DNA from: Streptomyces sp. XD-27
Lineage (GTDB): Bacteria > Actinomycetota > Actinomycetes > Streptomycetales > Streptomycetaceae
Assembly: GCF_030553055.1 (NCBI RefSeq)
Contig: NZ_CP130713.1
Span: 1,426,001-1,490,000 of the forward strand
Length of the DNA stretch: 64,000 bases
Direction of reading: 5' to 3'
Every line of letters starts with the position of its first letter. Within the stretch, counting starts at the first letter, position 1. A program made the translations under genes and the position numbers. The notes under the pieces are model-generated. The model saw only the letters and a list, made by a program, of their open reading frames with translations. It did not search any database and was not told the DNA's origin. Shown here one piece after another: positions 1-7,932 of this stretch.

Positions 1-1601
1 CCGGCTGGGAGCGGGCGGCGGATCTGGTGATGGTCATCTCGATCGGCCTGATCGAGTTCTTCCGCCTGTTCACCGTCATCTCCAACGCCCACGCCACGCT
101 CATGGCCCGCGACCCGGTGCCGGTGCCCGCCGAGCCCGGTACCCGGGTGGCCTTCCTGACCAGCTTCGTGCCCGGCAAGGAGCCGCTGTCGATGGTCCGG
201 GCCACGCTGGAGGGCGCGGTACGGCTGCGGCACCAGGGCACCGTCCACGTCTGGCTGCTGGACGAGGGTGACGATCCGGCCGCCAAGGAGCTGTGCGCGC
301 GGCTGGGGGTGCGCCACTTCTCCCGCAAAGGGGTGGCGAAGTGGAACCAGCCGTCGGGCGCGTTCCGGGCGAAGACCAAGCACGGCAACTACAACGCCTG
401 GCTGGACGCGCACGGCGACGGCTACGACTTCATGGCCTGCGTGGACACCGACCACGTCCCGCTGCCCAACTTCCTGGAGCGCATGCTCGGCTACTTCCGC
501 GACCCCGATGTCGCGTTCGTCGTGGGTCCCCAGGTCTACGGCAACTACGACGCGCCCGTGACCAAGGCCGCCGAGAGCCAGCAGTTCCTCTTCCACGCCC
601 TGATCCAGCGGGCCGGGAACGCCTACGGCGGCGCGATGTTCGTCGGCACCAACAACGCCGTACGGGTCAGTGCGCTCAAGGGGATCGGCGGGCTCTACGA
701 CTCGATCACCGAGGACATGGCCACCGGCTTCGAGCTGCACCGCCACCGCAACCCCGCGACCGGCCGTAAGTGGTCCTCGGTCTACACCCCCGACGTCCTC
801 GCCGTCGGTGAGGGCCCGTCGTCCTGGACGGACTTCTTCACCCAGCAGCTCCGCTGGTCGCGCGGCACGTACGAGACGGTGCTCAAGCAGTTCTGGAAGG
901 GCGCGTGGCGACTGCCGCCCGGCAAGTTCCTCAATTACGGGCTGATGGTCGCCTACTACCCGATGACGGCGCTCAACTGGCTGCTCTCGGCGCTGTCCTG
1001 CACGCTCTTCCTCGCCGTCGGCGCCGCCGGTGTGCGCATCTCCCCCGAGGTGTGGCTGATGCTCTACGGCGACGCGGCCGCGCTCCAGATCGGGCTCTAC
1101 GTGTGGAACCGGCGGCACAACGTCAGCCCCCATGAACCGGAGGGCTCCTCGGGAGCGGCCGGGATGGTGCTCTCCGCGCTCTCCGCGCCGATCTACGCCA
1201 AGTCGCTGTACGACGCGGTGCTGCGGCGCAAGAGCCGGTTCGTGGTGACACCCAAGGGGAACTCCGCGAGCCCGGACCGCCTGGCCACCTTCCGCATCCA
1301 CCTCCTGTGGTGCACCGTCTTCGGCGGGTCGGTCATCGCCTCCTTCGTCCTGGGCCACACCCACACGACCATGATCGTGTGGGCGCTGCTCGCCGTGGTG
1401 CTGTCGCTGGCGCCGGTCGCGGTCTGGGTGGTCGGCCTGCGCAAGGGCCGCGTGCGGGCCACGGCGTTAGCCGTACCGACCGCGCGGAGCGACACGGCCG
1501 GTGTACGGGGCACCGTGCCGGAGCCGCCCGCCGCCCCGCCGGGCGATCCCCGACCCGCTCCGCCGTGGGCCTCGGAAGAGGACCCGCTGTGCCGGATCTG
1601 A
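1..1601 (+). CDS. Glycosyltransferase family 2, cellulose-synthase-like (5' truncated)
   Basis: A processive-type GT2 enzyme expected to transfer a sugar from a nucleotide-sugar to a growing polysaccharide at the membrane. The frame is open to the left edge of the window, so the true start lies upstream; the first in-frame GTG is at 27. The GT-A domain shows DTDHVPLP (the D,D,D motif region), TEDMATGFELHR, and QQLRWSRG, which is the QxxRW signature of cellulose and hyaluronan synthases. Hydrophobic segments follow (around MVAYYPMTALNWLLSAL and later LLAVVLSLAPVAVWVVGL). The C-terminal tail is proline- and arginine-rich. Streptomyces CslA acts at hyphal tips and has a similar plan, but the product polysaccharide cannot be told from sequence. 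The chaplin gene follows on the same strand. Confidence 0.85.
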   Translation, partial: GWERAADLVMVISIGLIEFFRLFTVISNAHATLMARDPVPVPAEPGTRVAFLTSFVPGKEPLSMVRATLEGAVRLRHQGTVHVWLLDEGDDPAAKELCARLGVRHFSRKGVAKWNQPSGAFRAKTKHGNYNAWLDAHGDGYDFMACVDTDHVPLPNFLERMLGYFRDPDVAFVVGPQVYGNYDAPVTKAAESQQFLFHALIQRAGNAYGGAMFVGTNNAVRVSALKGIGGLYDSITEDMATGFELHRHRNPATGRKWSSVYTPDVLAVGEGPSSWTDFFTQQLRWSRGTYETVLKQFWKGAWRLPPGKFLNYGLMVAYYPMTALNWLLSALSCTLFLAVGAAGVRISPEVWLMLYGDAAALQIGLYVWNRRHNVSPHEPEGSSGAAGMVLSALSAPIYAKSLYDAVLRRKSRFVVTPKGNSASPDRLATFRIHLLWCTVFGGSVIASFVLGHTHTTMIVWALLAVVLSLAPVAVWVVGLRKGRVRATALAVPTARSDTAGVRGTVPEPPAAPPGDPRPAPPWASEEDPLCRI

Positions 1602-1740
1602 ACGAGCGTCACCGGGCACCTGCCCGAGCTCCCCCGCGGGACACCCACCACCTTCGATGATGCGATCGGGTGATAACGCGCATCCATGGACGATTCCGTT
1701 CGTTGAGAAGATTGCCCCATTCACGGCAAGTGAGAGGAAT

Positions 1741-2094
1741 ATGGCGATGAAGCGATTCGTCAAGGCGGCGGGCATGACGGCTGCCAGCTGTGCCCTGGTC
1801 GTCACTGGCGCAGGTGTCGCCGCGGCAACCCCGGACGAGGGCCAGGTCCGTGCGGCGGAGGGCAAGTACGTCGTCACGTACAAGAAGGTCCCGACGAAGG
1901 CCAAGAAGCGTCACCACCACCACGACCACGGGAAGGGGGCCTCCGCCAGCGGCGTGGCCGTGGGCTCGCCTGGCTTCCTGAGCGGCAACGTCATCCAGGT
2001 GCCGATCAACGTTCCGATCAACGCGTGCGGCAACCAGGTCCCCGTCATCGCGCTGCTCAACTTCGCGCATTCCGGCAAGTGCATCAACAAGTGA
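1741..2094 (+). CDS. Short chaplin-family surface protein with His/Lys-rich insert
   Basis: A 117-residue secreted protein of the chaplin family, which form amyloid-like hydrophobic films on aerial hyphae and spores. A signal peptide spans about residues 1-30, with an AAA cleavage region. The chaplin domain (about 75-117) begins GSPGFLSGNVIQVPINVPIN and keeps the two cysteines, Cys96 and Cys114, that form the chaplin disulphide. The end of the domain (NFAHSGKCINK) differs from the usual NPAFGNxCxN. An insert of about 40 residues between signal and domain is rich in Lys and His (KKRHHHHDHGKG), which is unusual. The ATG at 1741 follows a GAGAGGA ribosome site. A strong hairpin lies just after the stop. 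Confidence 0.85.
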   Translation: MAMKRFVKAAGMTAASCALVVTGAGVAAATPDEGQVRAAEGKYVVTYKKVPTKAKKRHHHHDHGKGASASGVAVGSPGFLSGNVIQVPINVPINACGNQVPVIALLNFAHSGKCINK

Positions 2095-2110
2095 CCTGAC
2101 ACCCCATCGC

Positions 2111-2146
2111 GACCGGGCCGCCGGAGCACTCTCCGGCGGCCCGGTC
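2111..2146. terminator. Perfect 16-bp stem hairpin after the chaplin gene
   Basis: The arms gaccgggccgccggag and ctccggcggcccggtc are exact reverse complements with a CACT loop, 16 nt after the chaplin stop. There is no T-tract, as is common for actinobacterial terminators. Confidence 0.8.
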
Positions 2147-2213
2147 CGTCATCCGGCCCGATGTGCGGGCCCGGGTTCGGACAGGCTCGGGGCAGGGATC
2201 TAGGATCACGCCG

Positions 2214-2597
2214 GTGACCAGCGATTCCACCACCCCCTGCCGAGTGACGGTCTGCCGCGGCTGCTGCTGCGGCGACCCGCGCAAGATTCCCGGCGTCGAC
2301 CACTTGGCCCAGATACCGCGGCTGCGCGCCGCCCTCGGGGACGCCGCGCGGGTCCGCGCCTCGGAGTGCCTGGACGTCTGCGACCAGGCCAACGTCGTGG
2401 TGGTCCAGCCGTCGGCGGCGGGCAGGGCGGCCGGCGGGCGGCCCGTCTGGCTGGGCCTGGTCAACGACGACGACGCGCTGGACGACATCGCGGCCTGGCT
2501 CCGCGCGGGCGGCCCCGGGATCGCCGAACCGCCCGGCGTGCTCGACCTCTACACCATCACCGTCTCGCGCCGGGTGCGCGCCGCGGTGGAGGACTGA
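2214..2597 (+). CDS. (2Fe-2S) ferredoxin-domain protein
   Basis: A 127-residue thioredoxin-fold [2Fe-2S] ferredoxin-like protein. It shows the cysteine cluster CRGCCCG near the N-terminus and SECLDVCDQANVVVVQP further on, the cysteine pairs expected to hold the cluster. It probably carries electrons in a redox reaction, but no partner gene is adjacent and the neighbouring FAD dehydrogenase is convergent. The start is taken as GTG 2214 because the sequence from there (VTSDSTTPCRVTVCRG) is compact; a longer frame back to 2163 would run into the region after the chaplin terminator. No specific function is assigned. Confidence 0.7.
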   Translation: MTSDSTTPCRVTVCRGCCCGDPRKIPGVDHLAQIPRLRAALGDAARVRASECLDVCDQANVVVVQPSAAGRAAGGRPVWLGLVNDDDALDDIAAWLRAGGPGIAEPPGVLDLYTITVSRRVRAAVED

Positions 2598-2628
2598 CGC
2601 GGCGTCAGCCTGCCGCGGCGACCCGTTC

Positions 2629-4284
2629 TCAGCCCACGGCCTTCGCCGCCGCGCGGCCCGCCGTCCGCCCCGAGAACAGGCAGCCGCCGAGGAAGGTGCC
2701 CTCCAAGGAGCGGTAGCCGTGCATGCCGCCGCCCCCGAACCCGGCCGCCTCACCGGCGGCGTAGACGCCGGGCAGCGGTGTGCCGCCGTCGGCGAGCACC
2801 CGCGCGGACAGGTCGGTCTCCAGCCCGCCGAGCGTCTTGCGGGTGAGGATGTGCAGCCGTACGGCGATCAGCGGGCCCGCCGCGGGGTCGAGGACGCGAT
2901 GCGGGGCCGCGGTGCGGATCAGCCGGTCGCCGAGGTATCTGCGGGCGCCGCGCAACGCCGTGACCTGGAGGTCCTTGGTGTAGGGGTTGGCGATCTCGCG
3001 GTCGCGCGCGGCGATCTGCCGGCGCAACTCGGCCTCGTCGATGAGCGGTTCCTTGGTGAGTTCGTTCATCCGGCGCACCAGGGCGGTCAGCGACCGCTCC
3101 ACGACGAAGTCCGCGCCGCGGTCCATGAACGCCTTGACCGGACCGGGGATGCCGGATCGCGCGCGCCCCAGCACCTCGCGCCAGCTCTTTCCCGTCAGGT
3201 CGGGGTTCTGCTCGGAGCCCGAGAGCGTGAACTCCTTTTCGATCATCTTGCGGGTGAGCACGAACCAGGTGTGGTCATGGCCGGTGTGCATGATGTGTTC
3301 GAGGGTGCCGAGGGTGTCGAAGCCGGGGAAGAGCGGCACCGGCAGGCGCCTGCCGCGGGCGTCGAACCACAGCGGCGACGGGCCGCTGAGAATACGAATG
3401 CCGTGCTGCGGCCAGATGGGGTTCCAGTTCTGCACGCCCTCGGTGTAGTGCCACATCCGGTCGCGGTTGATCAGCCGCGCGCCGGCCGCCTCGGCGACGC
3501 CGAGCATCGCCCCGTCCACGTGCGCGGGCACGCCGGAGATCATGGTCTCGGGCGGCGTGCCGAGCCGCCGCGGCCAGTTGCGGCGCACCAGGTCGTGGTT
3601 GCCGCCGATGCCGCCTGAGGTGATGATCACCGCCTGGGCGCGCAGCTCGAAGGCGCCGGAGACCTCGCGGCTGGTGGGCGTGCCCCGCTTCGCGTCGCTG
3701 GGTTCCAGGATCTCGCCGCTGACGGTGTCCACGTCGCCCGCGGTGCGCGACAGCCGGGTGACCCGGTGGCGGAAGCGCAGGCTGACCAGTCCGCGGGCGG
3801 CCCCGGCGCGCACCCGCCGCTCGAACGGGGCGACCAGGCCGGGCCCGGTGCCCCAGGTGATGTGGAAGCGGGGTACGGAGTTGCCGTGCCCGGTGGCGTC
3901 GTAGCCGCCGCGCTCGGCCCAGCCGACGACGGGGAACAGGCGTACGCCCTGGCGGTGCAGCCACGACCGCTTCTCGCCCGCCGCGAAGTCGACGTAACCC
4001 TCGGCCCAGCGGCGCGGCCAGTGGTCCTCGGGGCGGTCGAACCCCGCTGTGCCCAGCCAGTCCTGCCAGGCCAGTTCGCGGCTGTCGCGGATGCGCATCC
4101 GGCGCTGCTCGGGCGAGTCGACCAGGAACAGGCCGCCGAAGGACCAGTGCGCCTGGCCGCCGAGGGACTGCTCCGGCTCCTGGTCGAGCAGGATCACGCT
4201 GCGCCCGGCCTCGGCCAGTTCGGCGGTGGCCGCGAGCCCCGCGAGCCCCGCACCCACCACGATCACATCCGCGTCGTACGCCAT
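2629..4284 (-). CDS. FAD-binding dehydrogenase (KstD/fumarate-reductase-like flavoprotein)
   Basis: A 551-residue flavoprotein of the FAD_binding_2 superfamily, related to ketosteroid dehydrogenases and fumarate reductases. The N-terminal Rossmann motif is VIVVGAGLAGLAATAELAEAG followed by an acidic beta2 end (LLDQE). The C-terminal FAD segment (GVYAAGEAAGFGGGGMHGYRSLEGTFLGGCLFSGR) is typical of this group. The ATG at 4284 is preceded by AGGA at good spacing; an in-frame ATG at 4299 is possible. The substrate is unknown. The gene is convergent with the ferredoxin-like gene and divergent from the NUDIX gene. Confidence 0.85.
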   Translation of the reverse strand: MAYDADVIVVGAGLAGLAATAELAEAGRSVILLDQEPEQSLGGQAHWSFGGLFLVDSPEQRRMRIRDSRELAWQDWLGTAGFDRPEDHWPRRWAEGYVDFAAGEKRSWLHRQGVRLFPVVGWAERGGYDATGHGNSVPRFHITWGTGPGLVAPFERRVRAGAARGLVSLRFRHRVTRLSRTAGDVDTVSGEILEPSDAKRGTPTSREVSGAFELRAQAVIITSGGIGGNHDLVRRNWPRRLGTPPETMISGVPAHVDGAMLGVAEAAGARLINRDRMWHYTEGVQNWNPIWPQHGIRILSGPSPLWFDARGRRLPVPLFPGFDTLGTLEHIMHTGHDHTWFVLTRKMIEKEFTLSGSEQNPDLTGKSWREVLGRARSGIPGPVKAFMDRGADFVVERSLTALVRRMNELTKEPLIDEAELRRQIAARDREIANPYTKDLQVTALRGARRYLGDRLIRTAAPHRVLDPAAGPLIAVRLHILTRKTLGGLETDLSARVLADGGTPLPGVYAAGEAAGFGGGGMHGYRSLEGTFLGGCLFSGRTAGRAAAKAVG

Positions 4285-4358
4285 GGAGCGATCCTGCATA
4301 CCGCCCGGTAGGGCGTCAACCTTCCGGCGGTGTCCGCGTGATCTGCTTGTATGGCGCC

Positions 4359-4886
4359 ATGTCCGCATCACAGCAGCAGCCGCGCTCCGCCGATGAACTC
4401 CTGGACATCGTGGACGAGCGGGACCAGGTGGTGGGCCAGGCGCGGCGCGGCGAGGCGATGGCCCGGCGGCTGCGGCACCGCTGCGTGTTCGTCCTGGCCC
4501 GGGACGCGGCGGGCCGGATCTTCGTGCACCGCCGCACCGCGCAGAAGCTGGTCTTCCCGTCCCTGTACGACGTGTTCGTGGGCGGGGTCGTCGGCGCGGG
4601 CGAGTCCTACGACGAGGCGGCGCTGCGCGAGGCGGAGGAGGAACTGGGGGTCTGCGGGCTGCCCGCGCCCGCACCGCTGTTCACCTTTCTGTACGAGACG
4701 CCGGAGCACACCTGGTTCAGCCGGGTCTACGAGGTGCGCTGCGACCTGCCGGTGGCGCCGCAGGCCGAAGAGGTGGCGTGGCACGCCTTTCTGACCGAGG
4801 AGGAGCTGGCCCGGCGGCTGGCCGAATGGGAGTGGGTGCCGGACGGCATGGAGGCGTACCGGCGGCTGCTGGCGCACCGCCGCTGA
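4359..4886 (+). CDS. NUDIX hydrolase
   Basis: A 175-residue NUDIX hydrolase. The full Nudix box Gx5Ex7REUxEExGU is present (GVVGAGE then SYDEAAL then REAEEELGV), so metal-dependent hydrolysis of a nucleoside-diphosphate-X or related substrate is expected. The opening (ELLDIVDERDQVVGQARRGEAMARRLRHR) resembles the YfcD/isopentenyl-diphosphate-isomerase-like branch, where the substrate is often unknown. The ATG at 4359 is chosen because the conserved region starts soon after it; no strong ribosome site is visible. Confidence 0.85.
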   Translation: MSASQQQPRSADELLDIVDERDQVVGQARRGEAMARRLRHRCVFVLARDAAGRIFVHRRTAQKLVFPSLYDVFVGGVVGAGESYDEAALREAEEELGVCGLPAPAPLFTFLYETPEHTWFSRVYEVRCDLPVAPQAEEVAWHAFLTEEELARRLAEWEWVPDGMEAYRRLLAHRR

Positions 4887-4911
4887 CCGGACGCGCGCGT
4901 AAGCTCGTCCT

Positions 4912-5415
4912 ATGATCCGCGTCCCCCGGTCCGGCGACCGGTCAGGCACCCGATCCGGCGACCGGTCAGGCGATCGGTCAGGCACCCGGTCCGGCGATCG
5001 GTCCGGTGCCGTCCGCGGCGGGCTCGCCGCCGCCGTCGCGGGGGTGCGGCTGTGGTTCGCGCCCACCCGGGTGCGGGCGGAGGGCGCCACCCCCGACTAC
5101 CGCTTCTCGCTGGCCAACGAGCGCACCTTCCTGGCCTGGCTGCGGACCTCGCTGGCGCTGGTGGGCGGCGGCATCGCGGTGGACCAGTTCCTGCCCGACA
5201 TGGCCCGGCCGTGGCGGCTGACGCTGGCCGCCGTCCTGCTGGCGGGCGGTGCGGTCTGCGCCGTACGGGCCGTCAACCACTGGGTGCGCTGCGAGCGGGC
5301 GATGCGGCGCGGCGAGGATCTGCCGGCCTCCCGGTTCCCGGCCGTGCTGGGGGTGACGGTCGGTCTGCTCGCGGTGGGGATGGTGCTGGTCGCGGCGTTC
5401 GGCTGGGCCCGCTGA
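4912..5415 (+). CDS. YidH-type DUF202 membrane protein with repetitive N-terminus
   Basis: A DUF202 inner-membrane protein of unknown role. The core (DYRFSLANERTFLAWLRTSLAL) is the DUF202 hallmark, followed by three hydrophobic segments. Residues 6-32 are a low-complexity run of SGDRSG and SGTRSG units encoded by a DNA tandem repeat, atypical for the family. A GTG at 5044, just before VRLWFAPTRV, could be the true start and would make the repeat untranslated leader; the ATG at 4912 has no clear ribosome site. The stop overlaps the next gene's start by one base. Confidence 0.75.
   Translation: MIRVPRSGDRSGTRSGDRSGDRSGTRSGDRSGAVRGGLAAAVAGVRLWFAPTRVRAEGATPDYRFSLANERTFLAWLRTSLALVGGGIAVDQFLPDMARPWRLTLAAVLLAGGAVCAVRAVNHWVRCERAMRRGEDLPASRFPAVLGVTVGLLAVGMVLVAAFGWAR
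4929..5006 (+). repeat. Imperfect tandem repeat of a ~12-bp ccggcgaccggt-type unit
   Basis: Repeated units of the kind ccggcgaccggtcaggcac occur five to six times with small changes. If translated, they give alternating GDRSG and GTRSG. Confidence 0.7.
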
Positions 5416-5726
5416 TGGCGGGGGCGGCGCGGGATCCGGGGCTCCAGCCGGAGCGCACCCGGCTGGCCTGGCGGCGTACGACCTTGGCGTACGCGGTGGT
5501 GTGCGTGCTCGGCGTGCGGCACGCGCTGCGGGCCGCGCCGGGCCCGGTGCCGCTGCTCGCCACGGCGCTGATCGCGCTGGTCTGGCTGGGATTCCTGGGC
5601 GCGGCGCACCGGCGTATCCGGGCGATGGCCGCGCCGCGGCCGCCCGCGCTGTCCGCGCGGGCGGCCGTGGTCGCGGCGGGGTGCGCGGTCGCGCTGGCGG
5701 TGCTCGGCGCGACCGTGCTGGTGTGA
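5415..5726 (+). CDS. Small DUF202 membrane protein
   Basis: A 103-residue membrane protein of the second DUF202 type. It shows LQPERTRLAWRRTTLAYAVV, the conserved polar-to-membrane start of the family, then three hydrophobic stretches. The start ATG overlaps the stop of the preceding DUF202 gene (TGATG), so the two are probably translationally coupled and may form a complex. This pairing is common in Streptomyces; the function is unknown. Confidence 0.8.
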   Translation: MAGAARDPGLQPERTRLAWRRTTLAYAVVCVLGVRHALRAAPGPVPLLATALIALVWLGFLGAAHRRIRAMAAPRPPALSARAAVVAAGCAVALAVLGATVLV

Positions 5727-5751
5727 CGGGCGGGGCTTTGGGCCCGGACGC

Positions 5752-7254
5752 TCAGACCCCCGCCCGTTCGGCGGTCCGCTCCGCGCCCGCCTCGTCGGCG
5801 GCGGAGCCGCCCTCGGCCGCGTGGGTGCGGATCGTGCGCAGCCCCACGGCCGCGACCACGGCGACCAGGGCGAACGCGGCTCCGGCGAGGACGAAGCTCA
5901 GGGTGAACTGCGACTCGGCGGGCAGCTGCGGGGCGCCGGGCGGCAGGTTCTCCGCGGCCTTGGAGGCGAGCACCGTGGTGATCATGGCGCTGCCGATCGC
6001 GCTGCCGGTGGACCGGGCGATGGAGTTGATGCCGTTGGCGATGCCGGTCTGCCGCGGCGGGACGCTGGCGACGATCACCGCGGGCATGGCCGCGTAGCCG
6101 AGGCTGATGCCCGCGCCGACCAGCAGGCCCGCGCCGATGACCGAGGCGGCGTGGGAGTGGTCCAGGGAGATCCACGCGAATCCGGCGGTGCCGACGACCG
6201 AGGCGAGGATCAGCACCAGGCGCGGCCCGTGGCGCCGTACGAGCTGGCCGCCGAGCGGGGCGGACAGCAGCGAGACGATCGTGCTGGGCAGCAGGAACTG
6301 CACGGAGGCGCGGAGCACGGAGGCGTCGAAGCCGTACCCGACGAGCGCGGACGGCATCTGCGCCAGGTACGAGACCCCGATGAACAGGGCGAACATCCCG
6401 AAGCCGACGAGCAGACCGGCGATGTTGGCGAACAGCACCGGGGGGTGCGCGAACATGCGCATGTCGACGAGCGGCTCGCGCACCTTGCGCTCGACGACGA
6501 CCCAGACGGCGGCCATGACCACCGCTCCGGCGAAGCCGCCGAGCGTACGGGCGCTGGTCCAGCCCCACTCGTGACCCTGGGTGATCGGGAGCAGCAGGAG
6601 GACGAGGGTCGCGCCGAGAGTCAGGGCGCCGAGCACGTCCGTGCGGCCACCGGTGGTCTCGCGGGTGGCGGGCACCAGGAAGACGACGGCGAGGAGGGCG
6701 GTGACGGCGAGCCCGGTGGCCAGCCAGAAGGCGCTGCGGTAGTCGGCGTCGTCACCGGAGGTGAGCAGGCCGGTGGCGACCAGGGCGAGGCCGCTGCCGA
6801 ACGCGAGGGTGCCGCTGACCAGGGCCATCGCTCCGGGGAGCTTCGCGGGACGGACCTCCTCGCGCAGCACGGACAGCGCGAGCGGGAAGATCGCCGTGGC
6901 GGCGCCCTGGAGCACCCGGCCGACGAGCAGCCAGGCCAGGGAGTGGGTGGTGGCGGCGAGCACGGAGCCCGCGACCATGACGATCAGCACGCCGACCAGG
7001 GTGGACTTCTTGCCGTGCTGGTCGCCGAAGCGGCCCAGCAGCGGAGTGAAGACGGCCGCGGACAGCAGGGTGGCGGTGGTGACCCAGCTGACCTGGGCCG
7101 AGGTGACGTCGAGGTCGGTCTGGATGCGGCCGAGGATCGGCACCACCAGGGTCTGCATCATCGACACGACCATGGCGGCCAGGCTGAGCGCGAAGACGAT
7201 CACCGTCTCGCTGCGCCGCCCTTCGGCCGCGTCGGTGGCTGGTGCGTGGCTCAT
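5752..7254 (-). CDS. MFS drug-efflux-type transporter
   Basis: A 500-residue major facilitator transporter, probably a proton antiporter for drugs or metabolites. It has many hydrophobic helices, the MFS loop motif GRFGDQHGKKST, and a long C-terminal half; its length and the opening VVSMMQTLVVPILGRIQTDLDV suggest the 14-helix DHA2 group. The ATG at 7254 is preceded by GAAGGA. It is divergent from a MarR regulator, and the 145-bp gap contains MarR-like dyads, so the substrate or a related phenolic ligand probably induces it through the regulator. Confidence 0.85.
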   Translation of the reverse strand: MSHAPATDAAEGRRSETVIVFALSLAAMVVSMMQTLVVPILGRIQTDLDVTSAQVSWVTTATLLSAAVFTPLLGRFGDQHGKKSTLVGVLIVMVAGSVLAATTHSLAWLLVGRVLQGAATAIFPLALSVLREEVRPAKLPGAMALVSGTLAFGSGLALVATGLLTSGDDADYRSAFWLATGLAVTALLAVVFLVPATRETTGGRTDVLGALTLGATLVLLLLPITQGHEWGWTSARTLGGFAGAVVMAAVWVVVERKVREPLVDMRMFAHPPVLFANIAGLLVGFGMFALFIGVSYLAQMPSALVGYGFDASVLRASVQFLLPSTIVSLLSAPLGGQLVRRHGPRLVLILASVVGTAGFAWISLDHSHAASVIGAGLLVGAGISLGYAAMPAVIVASVPPRQTGIANGINSIARSTGSAIGSAMITTVLASKAAENLPPGAPQLPAESQFTLSFVLAGAAFALVAVVAAVGLRTIRTHAAEGGSAADEAGAERTAERAGV

Positions 7255-7299
7255 GGGTCCTTCTCGTTCCTTCACGACTCGTTACTTGGTGACACGGAT

Positions 7300-7349
7300 G
7301 CTTGAAGTCATCAAGCAACTTGGAAAAGGTAGACCTCAATGATTGAGGT
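7300..7349. promoter_or_regulatory. Two MarR-type operator dyads
   Basis: Site 1 at 7300-7316 is gcttga-N5-tcaagc. Site 2 at 7333-7349 is acctcaat-g-attgaggt, a perfect 8-1-8 palindrome. A weaker tcaa-N8-ttga lies at 7352-7367. All sit between the divergent MFS and MarR genes in an AT-rich island. Confidence 0.7.
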
Positions 7350-7399
7350 GGTCAAGTTAATGGTTGAAATTCTTAATTACCTTCAGTTACAGTCGGTGC

Positions 7400-7849
7400 A
7401 TGAGCGCCAGCGCCAGCACCCCGCAAGCCCCCACGAAGATCGAGCTCCTGGAGCTCCTGGCGGCGATCGGCACCGCCCAGTGGCGGGACTTCGCCGCCGC
7501 CGCCGCGCGCCACGGCCTCACCGGGAACCAGGCCAAGGTGCTCGACCACCTGCGGAGCGACCCGCTGCCGATGCGCGGCCTCGCCGAGCGGCTGATCTGC
7601 GACGCCTCCAACATCACCGGCATCGTGGACCGGCTGGAGGACCACGGCCTGGTGCGCCGCGAGCCGTCGGCCACCGACCGCCGCGTGAAGAACGTCACGA
7701 TCACCGACGAGGGCCTGGAGACGATCCGCCGGGTGCGCGCCGAGATGCAGGCCACCCACAGCGCGCTGGACACCCTCGACACCGAGGAGAGCGCGACGCT
7801 CTACGCCCTGCTGGACCGGTTGCGCCCCAGCATGGAGCGGTCGATCTGA
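7400..7849 (+). CDS. MarR-family transcriptional regulator
   Basis: A 149-residue winged-helix regulator. The DNA-binding region shows LTGNQAKVLDHLRSDPLPMRGLAERLICDASNITGIVDRLEDHGLVRREPSATDRRVK, including the recognition helix and the wing DRR motif. MarR proteins usually repress a divergent efflux gene and are released by small aromatic ligands. Here the divergent neighbour is an MFS transporter and the shared gap has palindromes of the right size. The start is ATG 7400; a longer TTG start at 7364 would run into the operator region. No strong ribosome site is visible. Confidence 0.85.
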   Translation: MSASASTPQAPTKIELLELLAAIGTAQWRDFAAAAARHGLTGNQAKVLDHLRSDPLPMRGLAERLICDASNITGIVDRLEDHGLVRREPSATDRRVKNVTITDEGLETIRRVRAEMQATHSALDTLDTEESATLYALLDRLRPSMERSI

Positions 7850-7903
7850 CACCTCGCGCGACCCCGGCCGACCCCCGGCCGGATGCCCGCGCGCCCTGGA
7901 CTC

Positions 7904-7923
7904 CATACCGACCGGTCGGCATG
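7904..7923. promoter_or_regulatory. TetR-type operator upstream of the phosphotransferase-like gene
   Basis: The core ccgaccggtcgg (7908-7919) is a perfect palindrome within cataccgaccggtcggcatg. The same layout recurs upstream of the SDR gene (23456-23475), and half of it near 40213. Confidence 0.6.
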
Positions 7924-7932
7924 ATGGCTCTC

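Noticed and set aside
1912..1935. His stretch in the chaplin as an artificial tag
   Set aside because: The run is four His followed by Asp-His and sits inside natural codon use, in the middle of the protein.
5821..7305. A 494-residue plus-strand frame over the MFS gene
   Set aside because: It is the complement of a clear membrane transporter, with Gly/Asp/Glu-rich low-complexity content and no ribosome site.
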